A DNA stretch of 64,000 nucleotides from Gautieria morchelliformis (lineage: Eukaryota; Basidiomycota; Agaricomycetes; Gomphales; Gomphaceae): positions 1-64,000 of the forward strand of contig WHVA01000159.1 in assembly GCA_015179125.1 (NCBI GenBank), written 5' to 3'. The notes beneath the pieces are model-generated. The model had not been told where the DNA came from and did not search any database. It saw only the letters and a program-made list of their open reading frames with translations. The position numbers and the translations under genes are program-made. Numbering within the stretch: the first letter of the stretch is position 1; every line of letters begins with the position of its first letter. This document shows, piece after piece, positions 42,948 through 53,732 of this stretch.

Positions 42948-43953
42948 GTGAGGACACGCTACCTGTGGGGACACATTACATGTGAGGACATGTTTGAGGA
43001 CACGCTACCTGTGGGGACACGTTACGTGCGAGGACACGCTACCTGTGAGGACACGCTACCTGTGAGGACACGTTACATGTGGGGACACGCTACCTGTGGG
43101 GACACATTAAGTGTGAGGACACACTACCTGTGAGGACACGTTACGTGTGAGGACACGCTACCTGTGAGGACACGTTACGTGTGAGGACATGCTACCTTTG
43201 AGGACACGTTACGTGTGGGGACACACTACCTGTGAGGACACGTTACGTGCGGGGACACACTACCTGTGAGGACACGTTACATGCGGGGACACGCTACCTG
43301 TGAGGACACATTATGTGTGGGGACATGCTACCTGTGAGGACACGTTATGTGCGGGGACACACTACCTGTGAGGACATGTTACGTGTGGGGAGTGGGGACA
43401 CGTTATGTGTGGGGACATGCTACCTGTGAGGACATGTTACGTGTGGGGACACGCTATGAGGACACGTTACGTGTGGGGACACGCTGCCTGTGAGGACACG
43501 CTACCTGTGAGGACACGTTACGTGTGGGGACACACTACCTGTGAGGACACGTTACGTGCGGGGACACACTACCTGTGAGGACACGTTACATGCGGGGACA
43601 CGCTACCTGTGAGGACACATTATGTGTGGGGACATGCTACCTGTGAGGACACGTTATGTGCGGGGACACACTACCTGTGAGGACATGTTACGTGTGGGGA
43701 GTGGGGACACGTTATGTGTGGGGACATGCTACCTGTGAGGACATGTTACGTGTGGGGACACGCTACCTGTGAGGACACGTTACGTGTGGGGACACGCTGC
43801 CTGTGAGGACACGCTACCTGTGAGGACACGTTACGTGTGGGGACACACTACCTGTGAGGACATGTTACATGTGGGGACACGCTACCTGTGAGGACATGTT
43901 ACGTGTGGGGACACGCTACCTGTGAGGACACGTTACGTGTGAGGACATGCTAT
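42948..43953 (+). repeat. 17-bp minisatellite of N1
   Basis: About 59 tandem units alternating GTGAGGACACGTTACGT and GTGGGGACACGCTACCT. A higher-order duplication of 310 bp is visible, marked by the odd unit GGGGAGTGGGG at 43387 and again at 43697. Confidence 0.95.
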
Positions 43954-44084
43954 CCAACTGCACTTTGGGTCTTCCCCATTTCTGATTTTGGTATTGTTTC
44001 TGGTTCTGTGAGAGTGTCACCGGAGGATCAGCTGGCATATCGATATAACCACATTGTCAAAATTCAGGATCCCCAAGATCACTA

Positions 44085-44285
44085 TTGGATCTATTTCACA
44101 ATGCACAAGCTTTGAAACCTGTGGATTATGACAATAGGTGCAATCTTATAATCTCTGATGATTCAGTCAAGACTATTACCACTTTCATGTCTAGAGTCGC
44201 TGGGAGGCCCATCCCAGAGGTCGAGAGAGAGCTCTGCATGTTCGGCTGTTCCATGGGTGCATACATGATTCATGATACTATATGA
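44085..44285 (+). CDS. Conserved passenger ORF in N1, 66 aa
   Basis: MDLFHNAQALKPVDYDN... with a basic and hydrophobic C-terminal half. The same frame is open in N4 (58167-58364) and N7 (62648-62448). I recognise no family. A second frame just upstream (RVSPEDQLAYRYNHIVKIQD) is also open, so this could be a captured, once-spliced gene fragment. Confidence 0.35.
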   Translation: MDLFHNAQALKPVDYDNRCNLIISDDSVKTITTFMSRVAGRPIPEVERELCMFGCSMGAYMIHDTI

Positions 44286-44438
44286 TCAGGGATATATTTT
44301 GCATGATCCTATTTACCCCAATGCACTTGAACTTACTGATTCACTTGACCTTACTGATTCACTTGACCTTACTTATGCATTTGACCTTACCAAGGCGCTT
44401 GACCTACACCCCTGCGCGAAGCGCGGGTACCCACCTAG

Positions 44439-47400
44439 TTACACTATATGAAAGCAGCTCGGTGGGAGGTTGTGGGTGCGCTGACCAATGCTGACCAATG
44501 CTTGGTCATTAGTTTGTCAGCGGAGCGCACGAGCGGCGCAGCTGCGAGCCCCTGGCCCTATCACCGGTTTACGCCGGTCTGCCGGCTCCAGGTCTCTTTA
44601 GGTCAGCGGTGAGCGGTGCAGCTGTGAGAACACTGCGCAGCGGTCACGTGACTCGTTCACGCGTGGTCCGTGCACAACACGCGCGCGCGGTATATAAAGG
44701 CAGTTCAGTAGGACGGAACGCCAGGAATCTGCCTGACCGGCAATTCCTCACTCTGCTGGCTGCTCTCTCTGCTGTGTCTGCTTTCTGCTGTCTGCTGTCT
44801 GCTGTGTCTGCGCTGTCTGCTATCTGCTGCGCTCTCTGGTGTCTCCTCCTTGAGCTGGCTGGCTGTCAATGGCTTTGGTTGGCTGGCTATCTATTGGCTT
44901 GGCTGGCTTTCTATTGGTAAGTAATATCTCTTTTTTAATGCATTCCCATGTATTTTATTTTATTTGTGTTTGTAATTTTATTGGTTCCATTTTTTTTTTC
45001 ATCATATTGTATTGTCACATGTGCTTTATATTTCTGTGAATTTTTTCGGAAATAGATTTAAATAAAATCCCAAGACTGCTGAAAAAAAGTATTTTTATAT
45101 ATATATTTTTCAGGTTTTTTTTGAAAAAATTGACAGTTTCCTCTAAAATTAATGACAATAGGTTCTACTTTTAAATGTGGTTTTTTTTGTTGTTTTATTT
45201 ACTGTAAAGCTGCCAGGCACTCCTTCTCTGGCTATACTGGTGGCTGGCTTACTATGGCTTTGGCTGGGCTCTGGGTTTCTCTGGCTTTGGCTGGGCATTA
45301 ATAACAGCTTCTGCTTCAATGTACTGTACTTTTTTGACATTTTTTCGCAAATAGATATCAATAAATTATCCTGACTTTGTGAAAATTGACAACAGCTCCA
45401 GGTTAAATGTGCAGTGCATTTTTTTGACATTTTTCGAAAAATAGATAATCCTAACTTTGCTAAAATTAATAACAGCTTCAGCTTACATGTACTGGGCATT
45501 TTCTTGACATATTTTCGAAAAATAGATGATCCTGACTTTGCTAAAATTAATGACAGCAGCTGCTTAAATATGGTTTCCTTGACTATTTTATTTATGTCTG
45601 TATATGTCACAAAATAGATATTGATACATGTCCCTGAGTTTGCTAAAAGTTAATAAGTAGTAACAGCCTCTGCTTGCTTCACTTTGAGGCCCTTGGGGAT
45701 ATGCTACACATGCTATACTTGAGGGGCATGCTACATACACCATGCATGGGGACACGCATGTTATGCATGGAGACACACATGTTATGTGTGGGGACACACA
45801 CGCTATGCTTGGGGACAGGCATGTTATGCGTGGGGACATGCATGTTGTGCTTGGAGACACACATGTTATGCGTGGAGACACGCACCCTATGCTTGGGGAC
45901 ATGTATGCTATGCATGGGGACATGCATGCTACATGTTGGTACACACTATTCTTGGGGACAGACAGGCTATGCATGGGGACACACACGCTATGCATGGAGA
46001 AACATATTATGCGTGGGGACATGCACACTATGCTTGGGGACACCCATGTTATGTGTGGAGACACGCATGTTATGCGTGGGAACAAGCATGCTATGCATGG
46101 GGACACACAGGCTATGCATGGGCACACGCACACTATGCATGGGGATGTGCACACTATATGTGGGGACACACTATGCTTGGGGGACACGGTACGAACAAGG
46201 GACACACTACAGGGGAAAACAAACAAGGGACATTCTACATATGCTATACTTGGGGGACACACTACAAACAAAGGACATGCTATGCACACTATACTTGGGG
46301 GACATGTTATGCATTGGGGACACACTTTGCACACTATGCTTGAGGGAGAAGCTACACACACTACATGTAGGGACATGCTACAAACCAGGGACATGCTATG
46401 CATGTGGGACACGCCATGCACACTGTACTTGGGGACATGTTATGTGTGGGGTCATGTTACAAACCAGGGACACAATAAGCATGCTATATTCAAGGCTATG
46501 CATGGAGGACATGCTATGCACGCTATACTTGGGCACATGCAGACATGTGTAGAGACATTACCTATCTTGATGTGTTACTTATAGCTACTTTCAATTGCAA
46601 TGAGATGTGTTTTACTTATCCCAAGTTTGATTTACCCAATGCGTTTGACCTACACCCCCGTGTGAAGCATGGGTATCCACCTAGAGGTAAGGGTTCAAGA
46701 ATCGAGTTAAGTTGGATATTAGAAATCGAGTTGGAAGGCAGAGGTCAGAGAGACAGAGGCCTTGCAAGTACTTGCTGTGGTAAGAACAGGAAACAGTGCA
46801 AAGGGAGTCACATATCAAAGTCAATTATCTGATTGCAGAACAGAGGCACACATGACTGGGTTTTATACAAAGAGCTGAGACAACATGTCAGAAGGTAGAG
46901 GTAAGCAATTCCAGTGCAAGCAAAAGTGACTAGGATAAATGGAGTACGTAACTAATACGGAACAAGAGGAACTACAAGGGGGTGCTGGGTAGAACTAAGA
47001 ACAATCAATAGGCAAAAGAACAAGGGGAATGTGGGTCTAATTGATAGTGGAACAAATGAATCTCCTGATGCTCCGGACTTGCTATGCTAAGGGTCAAGTA
47101 GGGAAGGCCAGTGAATAGAGTCAAAAGGGGAAGTATGTGAATAGTAAAGAACAAGGGGATCAAAAGGTCAAAGTGTGGACATTGTGGAATAGAGCCAGAG
47201 GAGGCATGGAGGTACCAGAGTTGGTCAAGCAGCATGGTCATAACATTACCTACCTTGATGTGTTACTTAGAGCTACTTTCAATCAATAAGATGCATTACT
47301 TATCTGAATGAAATTTTCTTATCCGAATGTGTTTGACTTATCCCAAGTTTGATTTACCCAAGGTGTTTGACCTTGCTGATGCGTTTGACCTTACCGAGGT

Positions 47401-47442
47401 GTTTGACTTGCACCCCCGCGCGAAGCGCGGGTATCCACCTAG
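44439..47442 (+). mobile_element. Non-autonomous Helitron N2 (composite)
   Basis: Abuts N1 directly; begins TTACACTATATG where TC is expected and ends GCGAAGCGCGGGTATCCACCTAG at 47442. Contains CACGTG (44646-44651), TATATAAA (44691-44698), a CTGTCTGCTG-rich leader, AT-rich repeats (45030-45600) and a 21-bp minisatellite (45708-46553). A degenerate 3' end with CTAG occurs inside at 46681-46684, followed by another 758 bp and a second, intact 3' end, so N2 looks like a Helitron joined to a second tail. N3 has the same arrangement. Confidence 0.8.
45708..46553 (+). repeat. 21-bp minisatellite of N2
   Basis: About 40 tandem units of the type CATGGGGACACGCATGTTATG. As 21 is a multiple of 3 and the unit lacks stops, long heptad-repeat ORFs appear in several frames on both strands (up to 292 aa). 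I treat them as a by-product of the repeat. Confidence 0.95.
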
Positions 47443-47742
47443 TCTAAGAGTGAAACGCGCTCAGTGGGTGGTTGTGGGCGTTGCTTATGTCAGGTTTTAG
47501 GTCAGCATTGGTCAGCTGGCCAATCGGACGCGAGCAGCGCAGCAGCGAGCCAAGAACGCTGCGCAGCAGCCCCGGTTCAAGCGCCCAACTGGCCAGATCC
47601 GGCGACCAGTCGCTGCTTCAGACCGAGCGGTCTGCCGTTCCTCCGCAGGAACGCACAGCTGTGCAGCGTGCTGGCTCTCTCTCTCTCTGTCTGCCACTGG
47701 CTATCTCTCTCCTCTTGCTGGCTTTCTCTGTCTGTGCCTTCC

Positions 47743-48435
47743 AGGCTCTCATCACTGCACCTGGTGGGTTTTCTTTGCCATTGATTTTTGCTTTTTTATC
47801 TTCTTTTTTGTCTTCTTTTTTATTGCTAATATTTTCGCTTTTTTATTCATTTTCTGACTGCTTTTCAGCATAGGTTGCTCCTCTCACTGCCTCCCCATCC
47901 TTCCTGGCTCTCATCACTGCCCCTGGTGGGTTTTCCTTGCCATTGATTTTCGCTTTTTTATCTTCTTTTTTATTGTTGTTATTTTCGCTTTTTTTAATCA
48001 TTTTCTGACTGCTTTTCAGCATAGGTTGCTCCTATCACTGCCTCCCCATCCTGCCTGGCTGTTATCACTGCCCCTGGTGCGTGATTTCTTCCATTAATGT
48101 TCACTTTTTTTATCTTCTTTTTGATTGTTGTGATTTCTTCTAATATTTTGGCTTTTTTGATCATTTGCTGACTTCCTTTCAGCCCTGGTTGCTCCTATCA
48201 CTGCCTCCCCATATTGCCTGGCTGTTATCACTGCCCCTGGTGCGTGATTTCTTCCATTAATGTTCACTTTTTTTTATCTTCTTTTTGATTGTTGGGATTG
48301 CTTCGAATATTTTCGCTTTTTTGATCATTTGCTGACTTCCTTTCAGCATAGGTTGCTCCTCTCACTGCCTCCCCATCATTCCTGGCTCTCATCCCTGCCC
48401 CTGGTGGGTTTTCCTTGCCATTGATGTTTGTTTTT
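47743..48435 (+). repeat. Tandem repeats of about 160 bp in the H2 leader
   Basis: Five starts of GGCTSTYATCACTGCCCCTGG at about 47743, 47911, 48057, 48220 and 48384. Each unit contains a pyrimidine tract ending CTTTTCAG followed by a GTTGCTCC segment, so each could act as a splice acceptor in the leader. Confidence 0.8.
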
Positions 48436-48556
48436 TAGGTTAATTTTGTTTCTGTTTCTATGATAAAGAGAAACAATAAATAAATTCTTCTGAGTCTGCC
48501 TTGGTCTGTGTGCAATGTAAGTCTGATATTGGCAGCTTTATTGTCTCACTACTCTT

Positions 48557-51500
48557 ATGCCTGCATTTCTCAAGGATCCATCTACTCCAGAGAGTAACCG
48601 TCAGCGGGAGCGTGCACAGGCGAGGGAGCAGCGGTTAATGACACCACACACTGATCGGAGAGCGCGTATCAGAGATCGGGACCAGTCACTCCCTCCACCA
48701 CCCCCACCTTTTGCCATCCCTCACCCTCCTCCTAGAAGCAATGCAGCTGATCCTTTTCAACAACCTGTTGCTGGGCCATCACATCCTCCAAGGCTTGCTG
48801 GGCCATCACTTGCTCCAAGGCTTGCGGGACCATAACGTGCTCCTGATCCCAGTCCTACAGAGCAGGTGGCAGCCCTTCGTGCTCAGTTAGCAGTTATCAC
48901 ACCATGGGAGCCCCTGAGAGGACATAGGCCAGACCCTGTACAGCCAGCTCCTGTAGTAGGTTCAGCAGCCATTGCAGACTTGCGTGCTCAGGCAGCTGCA
49001 TTGCAGCCTTTGGGAAGGCACAGGCGCGCATCTGTACAACCAGCTCCTCCTCCTCCTGTAGTAGGTTCTGCAGGAGTGGCAGCATTGCGGGCTCAGGCTA
49101 ATGCAGTAAGACCAATGCCTCGGCTACTCCCTGCACTTCTGCGGCCTCTTCAGCGACTGCCTGCACCTCCTCAGCCTCCTCAGCCACTCCCTGCTCCTCC
49201 TCGGCCTCCTCAGCCACTCCCTGCACTTCTGCGGCCTCTTCAGCGACTGCCTGCACCTCCTCAGCATCCTCAGCCACTCCCTGCTCCTCCTCAGCCTCCT
49301 CAGCCACTCCCTGCACCTCCACAGCCTCTTCAGCCACTCCTTGCACCTCCTCAGCCTCCTCAGCCACTCCCTGTACCTCGGCAGCGTCCTCAGCGACCTC
49401 CTCCTCCTGTTCCACTTGGTCGCTCTAGAATAATTGAGGCAGATGTGTAGCGTCATGATCTGGGTCCCATGGTTATTCCCTGCCCTGACTGTGGAGCATT
49501 ACACTGGATGGCATAACACCTGCAGAGATCCTCAAATCGGCGGCCCAGATTTGGTGATTGCTGTATGGAAGGAAAGGTGCAGCTTCCAGAGCTGCCAGTG
49601 CTCCCTCAGCCATTGAGACGGCTCTTAGAGGGCCAGGACCCTGAGGCCAAACAGTTTCGCCAGAACATCAGGCAGTACAATGCTGCATTTGCATTCACTT
49701 CCTTGGGAGCCGAGTTTGATCTAGATTTGCTTCGGGAGGGTCGTGGTCCATATGTCCTCAAGCTGCAGGGCAAACTGTATCATATTCATGGCTCTCTCAT
49801 CCCTAACCCTGGGAGGTGGATACAGTATGCCCAACTTTATATATATGATCCAGCATTGGCTTTGGCACAGAGGAACACGCGTAACCCAGGTCTGTCTCCA
49901 ACTATCATGGGAGACTTGCAGGAAATGCTCCTCTTATGCAATCCTCATGTTCCCATATATAGACAAGCGGCTGAGAGGCTCAGAGCTCAGGGACAGAATG
50001 GTGAGATCCGGGCTAGGCTCACGTACAGGGAACACAGGGATCCTAGGAGGTATAATATCCCTACTGCGGATGAGATTGCGGTGGTTCTTCCTGGAGATGG
50101 CATCATCCCTGAACCTAGGGATATTATTGTCCAGCTCAAAGGTGGACGTTTTAAAAGGGTATCTGATATGAATCCAAACTATGCCTCTCTTCACTATGTC
50201 TTGCTCTTTCCCAGGGGAGAGTTGGGGTGGCAACCGGGTATTCGCTATCGCCAATTACCAGACGGGCGTGAGCGAAGTGGGCATGTCACCCAAATTCAGT
50301 TCCATTCCTATCGTCTCTTCCAGAGAACAGAAGAACCTACAACACTCCTGCGTGCTGGCAAATTATTCCAGCAGTACATTGTAGACTCTTGGGCCGCTGC
50401 AGAGCAAAGCAGGCTGTGGTGGATCAGGACAAATCAACACACTCTCCGTGCTGAGATGTATAACCAGATGATGGATGCCTTTCATCGCAATGACAATGAC
50501 AGAGATCCAAACAACTTGGGCATAAGATCCATTCTGCCTGCCACATTTCAGGGGGGGACACGGGACATGCAGGAAAACCTGCAGAACTCTCTGGCCATTT
50601 CAAGGAAGTATGGTGTGGCAGATCTCTTTATTACCATGACTTCCAATTCCAACTGGCAGGAGGTATTGGATGCATTGTTGCCTGGACAAACTCCTCAGGA
50701 CAGGCCTGACCTGGTGTCGCGGGTGTTCCAGCTCAAAAAGAAATACCTCATTGACTTGATCGTCAAGGAAAAGATTTTTGGGGAAACCGTCGCTCGCGTC
50801 CACACCATTGAATTCCAGAAAAGGGGACTCCCACACATGCATATTCTTATCTGGTTTGAAAGAGATTCCAAGATCAGACATCCACATGAGGTGGATTCAA
50901 TGATTTCAGCAGAGTTCCCTGATCCAGAGACTCATCCTGTCCTCTACCGGTTGGTCTGTGAGCTGATGACACATGGTCCCTGTGGATAAATGAAACCAAA
51001 TGCACCCTGCATGGAAAATGGCAAGTGCAAGAAAAAATTCCCAAAGCCATTCTGTGAGGAAACCAGTCTGAATGAGGATGGATATCCAAAATATCGTCGT
51101 TGCAATGATGGAAGGCTGCACAATGTCAGAGGTGACATGCTGGACAACAGATGGGTTGTGCCATACTCTGCTCTGCTCTTGCTCAAATTCTGGTGTCACA
51201 TCAACCCTGAACTCACCATCAATGTGAGGTGTATCAAGTATATCCACAAGTATCTCTACAAGGGCCATGATCGGACCACCATGGAGTTTGGTCGCACCCA
51301 GGATGAAATTAAGCAGTACCTGGACACTCGCTATGTCAGTGCTCATGAGGCCTGTTGGAGGTTTCTGGAGTGGGAAATCACACCCAGGTGCCTGCAGTCA
51401 TGGCACTGCCAGTCCATGAAAAGGACCACCACACAATCATCTTTGATCCCAACCAGAATGTGGACAACATCCTGGAAAGGGCTGAGGCGAAAAAGACACC

Positions 51501-53583
51501 ACTCATGGCTTACTTTGAGGCCAATGATATCTACCCTGAAGCACGTGATCTGCTCTATGTGGAGTTTCCTGAGCATTTTACCTGGCACTCACAGGAAAAG
51601 GTATGGACACCACGCCAAGGAGGTTATAGCATCGGTCGCCTTCACTTTGCAAACCCTAGATCAGGAGAGAGATTTTTTGTGCGCACTCTCCTCACAGTGG
51701 TCAAGGGGGCTAGATCCTTTGAGGAGCTTAGGTCGGTGGATGGCATACAATATGCTACTTACAAGGAGGTCTGTCGTGCAAGGGGACTTCTGGATGATGA
51801 TCAGGAGTTGAGGTTGTGTCTCCAGGAAGCCAGTGGCATGAAAACAGGTGCTCAGCTCAGACATCTCTTTGCCACCAGCCTTGGCCATTGCAATCCATCA
51901 GGCCCCGGAAGACTATGGGATGGCTTCAGGGAGCACATATGTGATGATCTCAGACATCAGCTCCAAATCAGACATGGTATGCAGGATCCACAGGACGATC
52001 AGGTTTATGATTTTGGCCTCTTTCTCTTGGAAAAAATCCTCCAGCAGGGTGGAATGTCCTTGAGCAGCTTTGATGATATGCCTCGGGTGGCAGGTGAATG
52101 GGAGGCCCTCATTGGAAACAGGTTCATAGCTGAGCAGAGGGACTATGACCCTGTTGAAGAGAGGAACATAGCTGATGAGGAGGTTCCCAAGCTGAATGAG
52201 GGGCAAAGGTCTGTGCATGATCAGATATTACGGTCGGCACTGACCAGAGATGCTCATGGGAAACCTGATGGACAAATGTTTTTTGTCACTGGCTCAGGTG
52301 GCGCTGGGAAATCATTCACATGGAACACTCTAATCCACTCCTGTAGAGCGGAGAGCCTCATTGTGATTGCAGTAGCCTCATCTGCAATGGCTGCACTTAT
52401 CCTCACTAAGGGTACAACCTCTCATAGCATGCTTGGAATTCCCATTCCTGTCCATGAGCGCTCTCTCTCCTTCATCACAAAGAACTCTGACAAGGCTGAC
52501 ATGCTGAGACAGGCCAGTCTCCTCATCTGGGATGAGGCTGCAATGCAGCATTGCCATGCCATAGAGGCCATTGACAGGACACTGAGGGATTTCCTTGACC
52601 AGCCTGACAGACCCTTTGGTGGCATCACAGTCGCCTTTGGAGGTGACTTTCAGCAGACTCTCCCAATTGTCCCTAAAGGCTCCAAGGAGGATATCGTGGG
52701 AGCTACCCTTCAGAAGTCATATCTGTGGCCAAAGATCAAGGTCATCCATCTGACAGAGAACATGCGGGTGAGAAATGACCCTGACAGAGCCAGGTTTGCA
52801 GAATGGCTGCAGAATGTGGGCCAGGGAAAGGATCTCCCACTAGATCATACGTTCTCACTGCCTCCTCACATGGTTTGTGGCCCTGGAATTGAAGATCTGA
52901 TCCAGGAAATATACCCTGGCATTGGCAATCATGTCCCTGCCCAGGACAATTACTTTTTGGAGCGTGCCATCCTCTGTGCCAGAAACACTGAGGTCAATGA
53001 GATCAATTCCATGGTGTTTAGGGAGTTTCCAGGGGATGCTCAGGTCTTGCACTGTGCAAATTCCATTGAAGAATCCGACGATGCAGATCGGTATCCTGTG
53101 GAGTATCTGAATTCCATAGAGATGGGCTGTCTTCCTCCTGCTCGCTTGGAAGTCAAGCCTGGAGTGCCTCTGATGCTGTTGCGCAATTTGGATCAGAAGC
53201 AAGGACTATGCAATGGGACAAGGTTGCGGTTGGTGAGGATAAGCATTAGAGTGTTGGAGGTCAGGATCATCTCAGGTCCATGTGCAGGCAATATTGCTTT
53301 CATCCCCAGGATCATCATTAAGCCATCAGAGGGAGAGTTGCCATTTGTGCTGCAAAGGAGGCAGTTTCCAGTGCGTTTGGCATTTGCAATGACTATCAAC
53401 AAGTCTCAGGGACAGTCTTTGGGTACGGTTGGGCTGGACCTGAGATATCCAGTGTTTGGACATGGTCAGTTGTATGTTGGTGTATCAAGAGGGACCAACT
53501 GGAACAGAGTGAAGGTCTTGCTTGAGGAGGGTTTGGACACAACCAACATTGTATATAAAGATGTATTACTTAGAGCTCCTTGA
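48557..53583 (+). pseudogene. H2 Helitron RepHel, nearly intact
   Basis: Starts ATG 48557 (MPAFLKDPSTPES). Pro-rich N-terminus, Zn-like motif CPDCGALHW (about 49480), Helitron-like N domain, Rep two-His motif LPHMHILIWF (50830) and Tyr motif YIHKYLYKGHDRTTM (51240), then helicase with Walker A GSGGAGKSFTW (52295), [39 protein letters not shown] and GVSRGTNW, ending at 53583. Breaks: stops at 48833, 49448, 49514 and 50987 and one frameshift between about 51365 and 51385. At 50987 H1 has Gln, so that stop is a C-to-T change. The helicase frame from 51385 on is fully open. Total about 1670 codons, normal for fungal Helitrons. Confidence 0.9.
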
Positions 53584-53732
53584 TTTTATTATATCCACTT
53601 CTCTTGATATGGTTTATGTGTGTTACTTGATTTTACTTGATGCAAATTGGTTACTTTTATTTTCCCCAATGCACTTGACCTTACCGATGCGTTTGACCTA
53701 CACCCCCGCGCGAAGCGCGGGTACCCACCTAG

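Larger units (their letters stand above)
42142..44438 (+). mobile_element. Non-autonomous Helitron N1
   Basis: Starts TCTAAGAG after host A and ends with hairpin (44411-44427) and CCCACCTAG at 44438, followed by T. In order: CACGTG palindrome (42291-42302), TATAAAG (42360), a GT/CT-rich leader, AT-rich repeats (about 42523-42900), a 17-bp minisatellite (42948-43953), a conserved passenger segment (43955-44285) and a subterminal run of TTGACCTTA repeats. No transposase. N4 and N7 belong to the same type. Confidence 0.85.
47443..53732 (+). mobile_element. Helitron H2 with RepHel gene, 6290 bp
   Basis: Begins TCTAAGAG immediately after the CTAG of N2 and ends with a perfect hairpin CCCGCGCGAAGCGCGGG (53705-53721), TACCCAC and CTAG at 53732, followed by T. 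It holds RepHel on the plus strand (48557-53583) behind a leader with about 160-bp tandem repeats. Its termini match those of N1-N7, so an intact relative of H2 is the obvious source of their transposase. H2 itself has stops and a frameshift. Confidence 0.92.

Noticed and set aside
42933-43960. CRISPR-like appearance of the repeat blocks
   Set aside because: Units of 17 or 21 bp are directly adjacent with no unique spacers and no cas genes; the genome is eukaryotic.
45588-46584. Long overlapping ORFs of 270-290 aa on both strands, rich in His, Met, Cys, Gly and Thr
   Set aside because: They come from a 21-bp tandem repeat that is open in several frames at once; no single frame stands out.
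49098-49456. Minus-strand Glu/Val/Ala-rich ORFs
   Set aside because: Antisense of the Pro/Gln/Leu-rich repeat in the H2 RepHel N-terminus.
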